NCBI GenBank assembly: GCA_021295695.1
Contig: JAGWBW010000002.1
Span: forward strand, 1-64,000
From: Candidatus Latescibacterota bacterium
Lineage (GTDB): Bacteria; Latescibacterota; UBA2968
Reading direction: 5' to 3'
Length of the DNA stretch: 64,000 nt
Shown: piece by piece, positions 16,403 to 25,108 of the stretch
How the letters are laid out: the number at the start of each line of letters is the position of its first letter
Numbering within the stretch: the stretch's first letter is position 1
Program-made: the position numbers and the translations under genes
Notes under the pieces: generated by a model
Database searches by the model: none
The model's input: only the letters and a program-made list of their open reading frames with translations
What the model was told of the DNA's origin: nothing

Positions 16403-17682
16403 CAGCCAAAAATCTTTCGCACGCTGTGAAGGCCAGAGACCAGCGCGTCAATGTCTTCACGCGTGTTGTAAAATGATAGGGAAGCGCGCGTTGCTGCGGG
16501 TATGTCGTAGTGTTTCATAACGGGTTGCGCGCAGTGGTGCCCGGCGCGAACCGCGACACCGGCCTGGTCGAGAATGGTGCCCACATCGTGGGGGTGAATA
16601 TCGGCGAGGATAAATGAGAGCACGCCTACTTTACACTCGGCTGTGCCGAGCAATTTCAGGTCCGGCACACCGCGCAGGACATCGTGTGCGTATTCCAGCA
16701 AATTGGCTTCGTATTTTGCCGCACCATTAAAGTCGATGCTGTTGAGGTAATCAATGGCGGCACCCAGGCCAATACTGCCCGCGATATTGGGCGTTCCCGC
16801 TTCAAATTTGTTGGGCAAGTTTCCGTACGTAATATTGTCAAAGTCAACGTTCTGGATCATGCTGCCCCCACCCTGGTAGGGCGGCATGGCATCGAGGTAT
16901 GTTTCGCTGCCATACAGGACGCCAATGCCTGTGGGCGCGAACATTTTGTGTCCCGAAAAGGTGTAGAACGCGCAGCCCAGGTCGCGCATATCCACGCGCT
17001 GATGGGGCACGGCTTGTGCGCCGTCGATATGTACGGGCACGCCGTGTGCGTGCGCGATTTGCACCATTTCCCGCACGGGATTAACTGTGCCGAGCACATT
17101 GGAGATGTGTATGATGGAGACGAGTTTTGTACGCGAAGAGAAAAGGGTTTGATACGTGTCCATACAGAGTTCGCCCCGGTCGTTCATAGGGATGACGCGC
17201 AGTTTGGCTCCCTTTTCCCGACAGAGCATCCACCAGGGAACAATGTTGGAATGGTGCTCCATTTCGCTGATGATGATTTCGTCGCCTTCGCCGATTTGTT
17301 CGCGTCCAAAGGTCTGGGCTATGAGATTGATGCCTTCGGTAGTTCCGCGCACAAAGATGATTTCTCTGTCTGAGGCCGCATTGATAAAGGTCGCCACTTT
17401 TCTTCTGGCGGCTTCATAAGCATCGGTCGCAATTTGCGAGAGATGGTGTACGCCTCTGTGTACATTGGCATTTTGGTCGGTGTAATAATGCGAGAGGGCA
17501 TCGATGACCGCGCGGGGTTTTTGGGCTGTGGCACCATTGTCGAGGTACACGAGAGGTTGCCCCTGCACTTGTTGGCCCAAAATGGGAAAGTCCGCGCGGA
17601 CGCGGCGCACATCAAAGGGCGGTGCGGGGTGCGCGGCTGGCTCGGGCGGTTGAAGTGTTAATATGTCCAGGGGCGAACTCAT
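16402..17682 (-). CDS. sufS: SufS cysteine desulfurase
   Basis: SufS is a pyridoxal-phosphate enzyme that takes sulfur from L-cysteine and passes it to SufU as a persulfide. The group II features are present: FSGHKMFAPTGIGVLYG with the PLP-binding Lys, VHIDGAQAVPH, and the active-site Cys in RAGHHCAQPVM near the C-terminus. A proline-rich 20-residue leader precedes the usual start of the fold. The length (426 aa) is normal. Its stop overlaps the sufU start and its own start overlaps the sufD stop (ATGA), so the pathway genes are translationally coupled. Confidence 0.95.
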   Translation of the reverse strand: MSSPLDILTLQPPEPAAHPAPPFDVRRVRADFPILGQQVQGQPLVYLDNGATAQKPRAVIDALSHYYTDQNANVHRGVHHLSQIATDAYEAARRKVATFINAASDREIIFVRGTTEGINLIAQTFGREQIGEGDEIIISEMEHHSNIVPWWMLCREKGAKLRVIPMNDRGELCMDTYQTLFSSRTKLVSIIHISNVLGTVNPVREMVQIAHAHGVPVHIDGAQAVPHQRVDMRDLGCAFYTFSGHKMFAPTGIGVLYGSETYLDAMPPYQGGGSMIQNVDFDNITYGNLPNKFEAGTPNIAGSIGLGAAIDYLNSIDFNGAAKYEANLLEYAHDVLRGVPDLKLLGTAECKVGVLSFILADIHPHDVGTILDQAGVAVRAGHHCAQPVMKHYDIPAATRASLSFYNTREDIDALVSGLHSVRKIFG

Positions 17683-19004
17683 GCCATGTCCTTTGCATAG
17701 ATGTGTTCGAGGCGGGTGTCGATTAAATCGCTGAGGTGCGACCGCACGGGGGCGATGGTCACGCGCTCGATAATGTCATCGGCAAAAGCGCGGAGCAATA
17801 TCTGTCTTGCCTCGGCTTTGGGAATGCCGCGCGTTTGCAGGTAGAAGATCGCGTTTTCGTCGAGTTGGCCTATTGTTGCGCCGTGCGAACATTTGACTTC
17901 ATCGGCGTAGATTTCGAGTTGTGGTTTGGTGTTGACGCGCGCATTGTCCGAAAGCAGGATATTTTCGTTTTGCTGGTAGGCATCTGTGTGTTGCGCTTTT
18001 TGGTGTACGTGAATTTTTCCCCGAAAAATTGCGCGAGATGAACCCCCCAAAATCCCTTTGTAGAGTTCGTGGCTGGGGCAATGGGGTTCTGCGTGCTCCA
18101 GCAGGGTATAATTATCGACTTGTTGCGATCCTTCGAGGGCATAAAATCCATTGACGGTGGCTTCACTGCCTTCGCCGCGCAGGTACGCGCTTACGTCGTT
18201 GCGAACAAATGCTCCGCCGAGTGTAAAATCGTGAAAGGTCATCCTGCTGCTGCGCCCGAGTTGGGCTTGAAAATTGGCGACGTGCAAACCCTTTGTGTTT
18301 TGCAATTCGAGGCGGATACAATTCACGCTGGCATTGTCGCGGGCGATGATTTCTGTGACCGCATTGGTAAGATAAGTCTCTGTACCCGTTCCAGCATAGG
18401 TTTCAATTAGCGAAAGCTGACTGTTCTCATCTGCGATGATCAGGTTGCGCGGATGAGATATTGTGGGGGTTTCAGATGCCGTTGTGATAAAGAGGATATG
18501 CACGGGGGCTTCGACGATGATATTTGGCTGAACATGGATGAATACACCGTCGCGCATGAATGCCGTATTGAGGGCGGTGAATGCCAAATCTGTGGTTTGT
18601 GCGAGCTTTCCCAGGTGCGCTTTGACGAGTGGATGGTCGTAAACGTCGCCGAGGTTGGCGATGGTTATGCCTTCTGGTATGTCAGATGCGCGTTCTGGCG
18701 CATAATGCCCATTTACGAATACGAGGCGGATGCCTTGCAGGTCGGGATAGATAAAAGGTTCCAGTTCTGCATCTGCAAGGGTGGCAGGGGCAGCAGGCGC
18801 ATAATCGGGTCTGATGAGCGCGGATGGGTTCACGCTTTTCCAGGCTTCATCTGCGGTGGTGGGATATCCCAGGCGGTCAAAATCAGCTATTGCTCTTTGA
18901 CGCAACGCTCGCAATGACTGACCATTGAGGCTGGATTCAAATTTTTGAATCCAGGATGCGTGATTAGACGCTGTGTGTCGCGTGTTCTTCTTTGATCCAG
19001 TCAT
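17679..19004 (-). CDS. sufD: SufD, Fe-S assembly scaffold subunit
   Basis: SufD forms the SufBC2D complex with SufB and SufC. The 441 residues show the N-terminal helical region ([16 protein letters not shown]), the parallel beta-helix core, and the C-terminal FLQTRG-like signature [22 protein letters not shown], followed by the SufB/D ending. The family usually keeps a His at [18 protein letters not shown], seen here. The gene start lies 41 nt inside the sufC coding region, an unusually long overlap for this operon. No in-frame ATG allows a later start. Confidence 0.93.
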   Translation of the reverse strand: MTGSKKNTRHTASNHASWIQKFESSLNGQSLRALRQRAIADFDRLGYPTTADEAWKSVNPSALIRPDYAPAAPATLADAELEPFIYPDLQGIRLVFVNGHYAPERASDIPEGITIANLGDVYDHPLVKAHLGKLAQTTDLAFTALNTAFMRDGVFIHVQPNIIVEAPVHILFITTASETPTISHPRNLIIADENSQLSLIETYAGTGTETYLTNAVTEIIARDNASVNCIRLELQNTKGLHVANFQAQLGRSSRMTFHDFTLGGAFVRNDVSAYLRGEGSEATVNGFYALEGSQQVDNYTLLEHAEPHCPSHELYKGILGGSSRAIFRGKIHVHQKAQHTDAYQQNENILLSDNARVNTKPQLEIYADEVKCSHGATIGQLDENAIFYLQTRGIPKAEARQILLRAFADDIIERVTIAPVRSHLSDLIDTRLEHIYAKDMA

Positions 19005-19725
19005 AGCCTTTTTCTTCCAGTTCCATGGCGAGTGTTTTGTCGCCCGATTGGACGATGCGTCCGTCGAGCATAACGTGGACTACGTCGGGCACGATATTGT
19101 TGAGCAAGCGCTGATAGTGCGTGACCACAATGGTCGCTTTGTCCGCGCTGTGAAGTGTATTGACGCCGTTGGCGACAATGCGCAGGGCGTCGATATCGAG
19201 TCCAGAATCGGTCTCGTCGAGTATGGCGAGGCGGGGTTCCAGAACGGCCATTTGCAGAATTTCATGGCGCTTTTTTTCTCCGCCAGAAAAGCCTTCGTTG
19301 ACTGGACGTTTGAGAAATTTTTCGTCCATTTCTACGAGTTTGAGCTTGTCGCGGATTAGCGCAAGAAAGTCTATGGCATCGACTTCTTCTCGATCTTTGG
19401 CTGTTCGAATGGCGTTGAGAGCTGTGCGCAAGAAGTACGCGCTGTTGACACCGGGTATTTCTACCGGGTACTGAAAGGCGAGGAAGACGCCCTGTACTGC
19501 GCGTTCATCCGGGTCCATATCGAGCAGGTCCTGGCCCTCGTAGATGACCTCGCCCGCTGTAACACTATAGGCTTCGTGGCCCGCGAGCACCTGGGCCAAT
19601 GTGCTCTTACCCGACCCGTTGGGTCCCATAATGGCGTGGATTTCTCCTGTGTTGACCGTGAGGTCGATACCGTGAAGGATTTCCGCGCCTTCCACACCTG
19701 CGTGCAGATTTCGAATTTCGAGCAT
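18964..19725 (-). CDS. sufC: SufC, ATPase of the SufBCD complex
   Basis: SufC is the ABC-type ATPase that drives cluster assembly on SufB-SufD. Walker [10 protein letters not shown] at residues 34-42, signature [11 protein letters not shown], Walker [13 protein letters not shown] and the H-loop VVTHY are all present; the Asp in ETDSGLD is SufC-like. A longer frame to 19848 exists but overlaps sufB. The ATG at 19725 has AAGGAA just upstream and gives 253 residues, the normal size. The 3' end overlaps sufD by 41 nt. Confidence 0.95.
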   Translation of the reverse strand: MLEIRNLHAGVEGAEILHGIDLTVNTGEIHAIMGPNGSGKSTLAQVLAGHEAYSVTAGEVIYEGQDLLDMDPDERAVQGVFLAFQYPVEIPGVNSAYFLRTALNAIRTAKDREEVDAIDFLALIRDKLKLVEMDEKFLKRPVNEGFSGGEKKRHEILQMAVLEPRLAILDETDSGLDIDALRIVANGVNTLHSADKATIVVTHYQRLLNNIVPDVVHVMLDGRIVQSGDKTLAMELEEKGYDWIKEEHATHSV

Positions 19726-19750
19726 ATTATTTTTTTCCTTAAATTGAGAT

Positions 19751-21220
19751 CTAACCGACGCTGCCTTCGAGGCTGATGCCGAGGAGCTTTTGGGCTTCGA
19801 CTGCAAATTCCATGGGCAATTCTGCGAGGACTTCTTTGCAGAAGCCATTGACGATCATTGAGACGGCGTCTTCTGTGGAGATACCGCGCTGGTTGCAATA
19901 GAAGATCTGGTCTTCGCCTATTTTGGATGTGGTGGCTTCGTGCTCGACATGCGCGGATGTATTGCGCACGTCGATATAGGGAAAGGTGTGTGCGCCGCAC
20001 TGGTCGCCGATGAGCATGGAGTCGCATTGGGTAAAGTTTCTGGCGTTGTGCGCGCCTTTGAGGACTTGCACGGCACCGCGATAGGTGTTTTGTCCGAGCA
20101 GGGCGGATATGCCTTTGGAGATGATGGTACTTCGGGTGTTTTTCCCGATGTGGATCATTTTGGTGCCGGTGTCCGCCTGCTGTTTGAGGGAGGTGACGGC
20201 GACAGAGTAAAATTCGCCGACCGAGTTGTCACCCTGAAGAATGCAACTCGGATATTTCCAGGTGATGGCCGATCCGGTTTCGACTTGTGTCCACGAGATT
20301 TTGGAATTTGTGCCCCGGCAAGCGCCGCGTTTGGTGACAAAGTTGTAGATGCCTCCCTTGCCGTCTATGTCGCCGGGATACCAGTTTTGGACGGTGGAGT
20401 ATTTGATCTGCGCATTGTCGAGTGCAACGAGTTCGACCACGGCTGCGTGGAGCTGGTTTTCGTCGCGCATGGGCGCTGTGCACCCTTCCAAATACGATAC
20501 ATAGGCACCTTCTTCAGCGATGACGAGCGTGCGCTCAAACTGCCCGGTGTTGGCGGCGTTGATGCGAAAATAAGTCGATAATTCCATTGGGCAACGCACG
20601 CCTTTGGGAATATAGCAGAAGGACCCGTCGCTAAAAACAGCCGAGTTGAGAGCGGCAAAATAATTGTCGGTGTGTGGGACGACAGAACCGAGATACTGGC
20701 GCACGAGGTCGGGGTGATCTTGCACGGCTTCTGAAAAAGAACAAAAAATAACGCCAACTTCGGCCAGTGATTCCTTAAAGGTGGTCGCTACTGAGACACT
20801 GTCGAAGACCGCATCGACAGCCACGCCGGTCAGCATTTTTTGCTCTTCGAGAGGTATGCCGAGTTTTTCATAGGTGGCGAGCAGTTCGGGATCGACTTCG
20901 TCCAGGCTTTCGGGGCCATCGCCCGCTTTTTTGGGTGCTGAGTAATACACGATGCTTTGATAGTCGATATCGGGATAGGTAACCATGGCCCACTGTTCGC
21001 TTTTTTTGCGTTTGAGCGGGTCGGTCATGGTCAGCCAGTGGCGATAGGCTTTTAAGCGCCATTCGAGCAGCCAGTCGGGTTCATTTTTTTTCTCAGAAAT
21101 AAATCGAATAATGTCTTCATTCAGACCTGGAGGGGCAGATTCCTGTTCGATATCTGTCACCCATCCAAATTTGTAATCACTCGTTGCGAGTGTTTCAAGC
21201 TCCTGGGCTTGTGAACTCAT
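19751..21220 (-). CDS. sufB: SufB, Fe-S cluster scaffold
   Basis: SufB carries the nascent cluster. The 489-residue protein shows an N-terminal helical domain with [16 protein letters not shown], the long beta-helix core, [37 protein letters not shown], and the C-terminal [23 protein letters not shown] with the functional Cys and Glu region. It is the first gene of an eight-gene run. AAAGGAG lies 7 nt before the ATG. A sigma-70-like promoter sits about 45 nt upstream. Confidence 0.96.
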   Translation of the reverse strand: MSSQAQELETLATSDYKFGWVTDIEQESAPPGLNEDIIRFISEKKNEPDWLLEWRLKAYRHWLTMTDPLKRKKSEQWAMVTYPDIDYQSIVYYSAPKKAGDGPESLDEVDPELLATYEKLGIPLEEQKMLTGVAVDAVFDSVSVATTFKESLAEVGVIFCSFSEAVQDHPDLVRQYLGSVVPHTDNYFAALNSAVFSDGSFCYIPKGVRCPMELSTYFRINAANTGQFERTLVIAEEGAYVSYLEGCTAPMRDENQLHAAVVELVALDNAQIKYSTVQNWYPGDIDGKGGIYNFVTKRGACRGTNSKISWTQVETGSAITWKYPSCILQGDNSVGEFYSVAVTSLKQQADTGTKMIHIGKNTRSTIISKGISALLGQNTYRGAVQVLKGAHNARNFTQCDSMLIGDQCGAHTFPYIDVRNTSAHVEHEATTSKIGEDQIFYCNQRGISTEDAVSMIVNGFCKEVLAELPMEFAVEAQKLLGISLEGSVG

Positions 21221-21264
21221 TGTGGAACTCCTTTTGGGGTCTAAAAAGTAGCCGTGTAGTCACA

Positions 21265-21293
21265 AATCTACCTTAAGCATACAAAAATGTCAA
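21265..21293 (-). promoter_or_regulatory. Predicted sigma-70 promoter of the suf operon
   Basis: On the minus strand a perfect -35 TTGACA (21288-21293) is followed, after exactly 17 nt, by a -10 TAGATT (21265-21270). It lies about 45 nt upstream of sufB. The Rrf2 regulator encoded in the operon probably binds here, although no clear inverted operator was recognised. Confidence 0.65.
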
Positions 21294-21442
21294 GATTAAA
21301 GATAAAGAAAAAAGCTAAAAAATAATTCGTTGTAAAGTAACATATTAGAGGCAATAAAGGTTGATGTTGTCTTGGGAAGAATGCCGTGTCTTTCGCGAGA
21401 TGGACACATGCAGGGCGAGTGAAAAATAGAAGGCTGAATTCA

Positions 21443-21865
21443 CTATCCCCAGGCTTTGCCGCTGGCGCGCCTGCGACGCTTGCTGCCGGGCAGATCTTTT
21501 TTTTCCACAGCAAAACCGAGCAGTCCTTTTTGCCCGAGCTTTTTGAGATAGGCGAGCAGTGAGATTTCGGCTTCTTTTACATTGAGTTGGTGGGATTTGC
21601 TCAGGCGTTTGATGATGGCTTCGACGGTTGTGCGCCCGTCGCACATATCCCAGACTTGTGCGCCAATTTCGTCGAGCACCAGTGTTTTTTGTTGGGGAAT
21701 CCAAAAAATTTTAGACAGAGTGCGCACTTTCCACGAATCGCCGCGGGTGAGGGTGACGTGGATCTCGCCTTCGTCGTTTTTTTCCCATTCGACCTGATTG
21801 TTGCGAACGGGTTTGGATTTGAACATGGCTTCGCGGCCAATTTTGGGTTGTTTTTTGAATAGCAT
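21443..21865 (-). CDS. PqqD-family peptide-chaperone-like protein
   Basis: The central 60 residues follow the PqqD pattern: LDEIGAQVWDMCDGRTTVEAI and a helix with EAEISLLAYLKKLGQKGLL. PqqD domains bind precursor peptides for radical-SAM or other RiPP-modifying enzymes. Here the domain (140 aa) has an N-terminal basic leader of about 40 residues and a very basic C-terminus (SKRRRRASGK). No radical SAM enzyme or peptide precursor was found nearby. The partner appears to be the upstream gene at 21906-22847, 40 nt away on the same strand. A role outside RiPP synthesis is possible. Confidence 0.75.
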   Translation of the reverse strand: MLFKKQPKIGREAMFKSKPVRNNQVEWEKNDEGEIHVTLTRGDSWKVRTLSKIFWIPQQKTLVLDEIGAQVWDMCDGRTTVEAIIKRLSKSHQLNVKEAEISLLAYLKKLGQKGLLGFAVEKKDLPGSKRRRRASGKAWG

Positions 21866-21905
21866 AACAGGACTCCGCTGAATAAGACAGGGTAAATATA
21901 TTCTG

Positions 21906-22847
21906 TCAGGAAATGGCTGTTACATCTTTGCAATAGGCATTGAGGTCTGGGGCACCTTCGGATTTTTTCCAGAAAGTCTGTACGACAAAAATTTTATTGG
22001 TTTCCATATCGGTCCAAACCCGTCCCGAAAGATTCTGACGGGGGCGCATATTCCAAAAGGGCAAGGGTTGAAGAAGGCCCTGCCACCGACCTTTGGGGTA
22101 TCCATTGACCGAGAGCACGATGTTGGTGCCCTCGGTTTGGACATCGGTTTCAACGTGAATGTGTCGGAGGTCTTTTATAAAAAATTCCACATACCACTCA
22201 TCGAGATCTTTGGTATTGAGGATTGTGCGCGCCAGGCTGAAGCGGTCGATATTGAGCCGCGTGTTGTCTTTTTGAAATCTCAAGCCTATATGCCCGGATT
22301 TAAGTTCAAAATTTTCGAGTTCGTATTCTGGGGGCGATTGGCAGATCATGTCGTAGAGTGCCCAGGTCAGGGGACCGCCGGGCGGTGTGTCCCGAAGGGT
22401 GTTGAGGACAAGGGGCAGAACGGGTTCGAGGTTTTCATCCGTGCGCCCCATAATTCGAATAAAAATGAGACGGTCCGAGGCGGGACTATACGTTGCAAGC
22501 GTATGTACTGTATAACGCGATTCCCAGATGAAATACTGCGTGTTTTGCATGGCGGGGAGGTCGAGATCTATGGCTTTGGGGTTGCGTTCAACGCGCAGGC
22601 GACTTTTTTGTTTTTTTGCATTTTTTGCCAGACCTTCGATGTAGCGATCCACAATTTGTTCCACGCGGTCATCCCCTCGCGCTTCTTTCCACTCGAGTTC
22701 GAGGCGTGCAATTTGAGAATCGTCGAAGCGCACTTCGCCGGAGTTGGCCTCTCCCGATATTTTGCCCGGGTTCCATTCTGATGGAATGGTGAGACCAATG
22801 CCATGCCAGGCAAAGGGTACGTATGTGTCAAATATGAGATTTTTCAT
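21906..22847 (-). CDS. Unknown protein with two related repeats, partner of PqqD-like gene
   Basis: I do not recognise this 313-residue protein. It seems to hold two related halves. The first has AWHGIGLTIPSEWNPG and a strand RLELEWKEARG; the second, from about residue 170, has MICQSPPEYELENFELKSGHIGLRF followed by the same kind of strand pattern. The opening of each half resembles the small alpha-beta fold of Mog1/PsbP/DcrB-like proteins. There is no signal peptide, so it should be cytosolic. It precedes the PqqD-like gene by 40 nt and is divergent from lexA. The pairing suggests a joint role. Confidence 0.7.
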   Translation of the reverse strand: MKNLIFDTYVPFAWHGIGLTIPSEWNPGKISGEANSGEVRFDDSQIARLELEWKEARGDDRVEQIVDRYIEGLAKNAKKQKSRLRVERNPKAIDLDLPAMQNTQYFIWESRYTVHTLATYSPASDRLIFIRIMGRTDENLEPVLPLVLNTLRDTPPGGPLTWALYDMICQSPPEYELENFELKSGHIGLRFQKDNTRLNIDRFSLARTILNTKDLDEWYVEFFIKDLRHIHVETDVQTEGTNIVLSVNGYPKGRWQGLLQPLPFWNMRPRQNLSGRVWTDMETNKIFVVQTFWKKSEGAPDLNAYCKDVTAIS

Positions 22848-23064
22848 GGTGTTCTTTCCATTCAGAGTTCGTGCTAAGGTTGATCATACACCACTTGTCT
22901 GTGATCGCTAAAGATAAGATACAAGGGGGTATTTGCGGTGTCAAGCAGGAGGATTGTGGATGTATTTACGGTGTTTAGAATGGATAGAATGGACCCACTT
23001 TGCAGGATTTTGGGCAAAGATAAAAAAAATAACCCTTTTTTAGGGAATTATTTGAGATGAAAAC

Positions 23065-23093
23065 TTGACGGATGCACGAACGTTCACTATATT
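23065..23093 (+). promoter_or_regulatory. lexA promoter with palindrome in the spacer
   Basis: TTGACG (23065-23070) and TATATT (23088-23093) are separated by 17 nt. The spacer contains the perfect 8-bp palindrome GAACGTTC (23078-23085), and a protein bound there would block RNA polymerase. LexA usually represses its own gene, so this is a candidate SOS box. The assignment is inferred, since the box of this lineage is unknown. Confidence 0.6.
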
Positions 23094-23098
23094 CAAAT

Positions 23099-23117
23099 GT
23101 GCAGGTTATGGATGCAC
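23099..23117. promoter_or_regulatory. Second inverted repeat upstream of lexA
   Basis: GTGCA (23099-23103) and TGCAC (23113-23117) form an inverted repeat with a 9-nt centre, just downstream of the -10 box and 33 nt before the lexA start. It may be an alternative or additional LexA operator. The repeat is short, so the evidence is modest. Confidence 0.35.
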
Positions 23118-23150
23118 GCGTTTTTGACTGATATATTAAGGAGATGTGTT

Positions 23151-23780
23151 ATGCGAAAAAAACTAACTGCGCGCCAGCAGGAGATATACGATTTTATCGC
23201 CCAGGTGATTCGCAATCAGGGATACCCGCCTACGATCCGAGAAATTATGGAGGCTTTTGGCATTGCTTCAACCAATGGTGTGCGAACCACGCTGTCTGCA
23301 TTGGAAAAAAAAGGGTATATTCGGCGAACTGCCATGTTGTCGCGCAGCATTGAGTTGACGGATTATCAGGCACGCGATGCATCGCTTTCCGGCGATGTGC
23401 GCGAAGTGCCAGTCATTGGGCGCGTTGCTGCCGGTGAACCGATCCTGGCGATGGAAAATATCGAGAGTACGCTTGCGGTTGATTCTGGTTTTGTGCCTCG
23501 GGGCGATGTTTTTGCCCTTCAGGTTGAGGGCGATAGCATGCGCGATGCAGGGATATTAGACGGCGATTTTGTGCTCGCGCGCCACCAAGAATCTGCCCTT
23601 CAAGGTGAGATCGTTGTGGCTGTAATCGGCGAAGAAGCAACGGTTAAACGCTACTATCGAGAGGGGTCGCAAGTCAAGTTGATGCCCGAAAATGAAGCCT
23701 ATCAACCCATTGTGGTGGGTGAAAGCCACGAGCCATTCCGAATTGCCGGCAAAATCGTGGGTTTGATGCGGTCTTTTTAG
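23151..23780 (+). CDS. lexA: LexA, SOS repressor
   Basis: LexA represses DNA-damage genes and cleaves itself when RecA filaments form. The winged-helix region has GYPPTIREIMEAFGI near residues 24-38. The cleavage site is Ala94-Gly95 in RVAAGEPI, and the catalytic pair is Ser129 in GDSMRDAG and Lys166 in ATVKRYY. A longer frame from 23097 exists, but AAGGAG at 23138-23143 lies 7 nt before the ATG at 23151, which gives a normal 209 residues. It is monocistronic, with its own promoter and a terminator that overlaps the tail of dprA. Confidence 0.96.
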   Translation: MRKKLTARQQEIYDFIAQVIRNQGYPPTIREIMEAFGIASTNGVRTTLSALEKKGYIRRTAMLSRSIELTDYQARDASLSGDVREVPVIGRVAAGEPILAMENIESTLAVDSGFVPRGDVFALQVEGDSMRDAGILDGDFVLARHQESALQGEIVVAVIGEEATVKRYYREGSQVKLMPENEAYQPIVVGESHEPFRIAGKIVGLMRSF

Positions 23781-23819
23781 TGATGTATCGGGGCGGAGTA
23801 GGATGTTTAATAGAACTGA

Positions 23820-23855
23820 AGAGAGGTCTTAACGGATCTCTCTTTTATTTTTTTT
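23820..23855 (+). terminator. Terminator downstream of lexA
   Basis: A 9-bp stem with one G-T pair (AGAGAGGTC at 23820-23828 with GATCTCTCT at 23835-23843) is followed by a T-rich run. It lies 40 nt after the lexA stop and extends into the end of the converging dprA gene. Confidence 0.8.
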
Positions 23856-24942
23856 GTTTAAAATACATGCCCGGCAGTTGTTCGACACTGCCCTGGATTT
23901 CGAGACTCAAGAGGATGTTGAGGGTTTCTCCAGAAGAGAATCCCGTGGCTTTGGCGAGGGCGTCAATATGTACCGGGGTGGTTTCGACAGACAGGTTGGC
24001 AAGGGTGTCCCACACGCGTTGTTCTCGGTCGGATAGGGCAGGTTGCTCAGAGGGTTGAGCGGGGAGTGCTGGTCGGTGCTCAATTTCGTTCAAGATGTCT
24101 TGCGTCGTCTGAACGAGAATGGCCCCTTGACTGAGGAGGCTATTTGTGCCCTGACTTTTGCCCGAATAAATCGGGCCGGGTACGGCAAAGACGTCGCGGT
24201 TCTGGTCAAGTGCAAATTGGGCGGTGATGAGTGCGCCGCTCTGTTTGCCTGCTTCAACAACGACTGTGCCGAGGCTCAAGCCGCTGATAATGCGGTTGCG
24301 CCTTGGAAAGTTGTGGGCTTCTGGGATCGTGCCCAGAGGAAATTCTGAGCAAGCAACACCGCGTTCACATATTTGTTCAAATAGGGTGCAATTTTCAGGT
24401 GGATAGGGACAATCTAAACTGCTGCCAAGCACTGCTGCTGTTGCGCCGTGTTCGAGTGCCCCACGGTGTGCATGGGTGTCTATGCCAACGGCCAGGCCGC
24501 TGACAACTGTGATTCCCGCTCTGGCGAGATCACTTCCCAGGCGATGCGCGGTCTCTCGTCCATAAGCTGTGAAAGAGCGAGATCCGACGATGCTGATGGT
24601 GGGCCTGTGGCACAGGCTTATATCACCTTTTACAAAAATCAGAGGTGGCGGGGCGTAGATTTGGGATAGAATTTCGGGGTAGAGGGGATCGGTGAGCGTG
24701 CAGATTTGGATGTCGAGGTCTTTTGCGCGTGCGACTTGATCCCGCGCCCATGCCCAGTCCCGATTGGTAGAGATCGATTGCGCGGTACTGGGACCAATGC
24801 CAGGGATCTCGCACAGTGCTCTGGGAGATTGAGAGAGAATATTTTCCGGCGTTTCAAAGTGCTCGATAAGAGCGCAATAGGCAGCGGGCCCCAGGCCCGG
24901 TACGGCGTAGAGTACCAGCCAGGGTAGCGTGTGATCGCACAT
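23845..24942 (-). CDS. dprA: DprA, DNA-processing protein for transformation
   Basis: DprA loads RecA on incoming single-stranded DNA in natural transformation. The N-terminal part has helix-hairpin-helix-like PGLGPAAYCALIEHF and IPGIGPSTAQSI. The Rossmann core shows VGSRSFTAYG, GLAVGIDTHAHRGAL, FPRRNRIISGLS and GKQSGALITAQFAL. A winged helix follows at the C-terminus. A longer frame to 25164 adds 74 residues lacking family features, so ATG 24942 (starting MCDHT) is chosen, giving 365 aa. The stop codon lies in the lexA terminator region. Other competence genes are not in the window. Confidence 0.93.
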   Translation of the reverse strand: MCDHTLPWLVLYAVPGLGPAAYCALIEHFETPENILSQSPRALCEIPGIGPSTAQSISTNRDWAWARDQVARAKDLDIQICTLTDPLYPEILSQIYAPPPLIFVKGDISLCHRPTISIVGSRSFTAYGRETAHRLGSDLARAGITVVSGLAVGIDTHAHRGALEHGATAAVLGSSLDCPYPPENCTLFEQICERGVACSEFPLGTIPEAHNFPRRNRIISGLSLGTVVVEAGKQSGALITAQFALDQNRDVFAVPGPIYSGKSQGTNSLLSQGAILVQTTQDILNEIEHRPALPAQPSEQPALSDREQRVWDTLANLSVETTPVHIDALAKATGFSSGETLNILLSLEIQGSVEQLPGMYFKQKK

Positions 24943-24996
24943 AATGTCTCGCTTGGGGTGAATGTTTTTAGGGATATAGATAGCAATATTTATGCC

Positions 24997-25027
24997 AAAA
25001 AAAAAGCCCGTAAAATGGGCTTTTTTT
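24997..25027 (-). terminator. Bidirectional-type terminator between sulfatase and dprA
   Basis: AGCCC and GGGCT arms (25005-25009 and 25017-25021) with a 7-nt loop are extended by A-runs on one side and T-runs on the other. On the minus strand it follows the sulfatase stop by about 80 nt and ends in a U-run. Confidence 0.75.
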
Positions 25028-25108
25028 CTGTTTGATGTGAAACTTTTGTTCACAATGCGGATGATGGGTTGAAATATTTGAAAGCGGGAAGAGGGTGGAG
25101 CCAGTCGC

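Larger units (their letters stand above)
22848..23150. other. Divergent intergenic region between unknown gene and lexA
   Basis: This 303-nt gap separates two divergent genes. It holds the lexA promoter and candidate operators, annotated separately. The rest is AT-rich and shows no open frame with a ribosome site and no hairpin terminator. The promoter of the leftward unknown gene must lie near 22860-22930, but no convincing boxes were seen. Confidence 0.5.

Noticed and set aside
16684-17373. 229-codon frame antisense to sufS
   Set aside because: It lies wholly opposite a conserved desulfurase with clear motifs; antisense frames of this length are a usual by-product of codon bias.
19726-19848. 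N-terminal extension of sufC
   Set aside because: It overlaps sufB, and the ATG at 19725 has its own ribosome site and gives the usual SufC length.
22068-22781. 237-codon frame antisense to the unknown two-repeat protein
   Set aside because: The minus-strand frame has a good start, a partner gene and protein-like repeats, while the plus-strand product shows no recognisable features.
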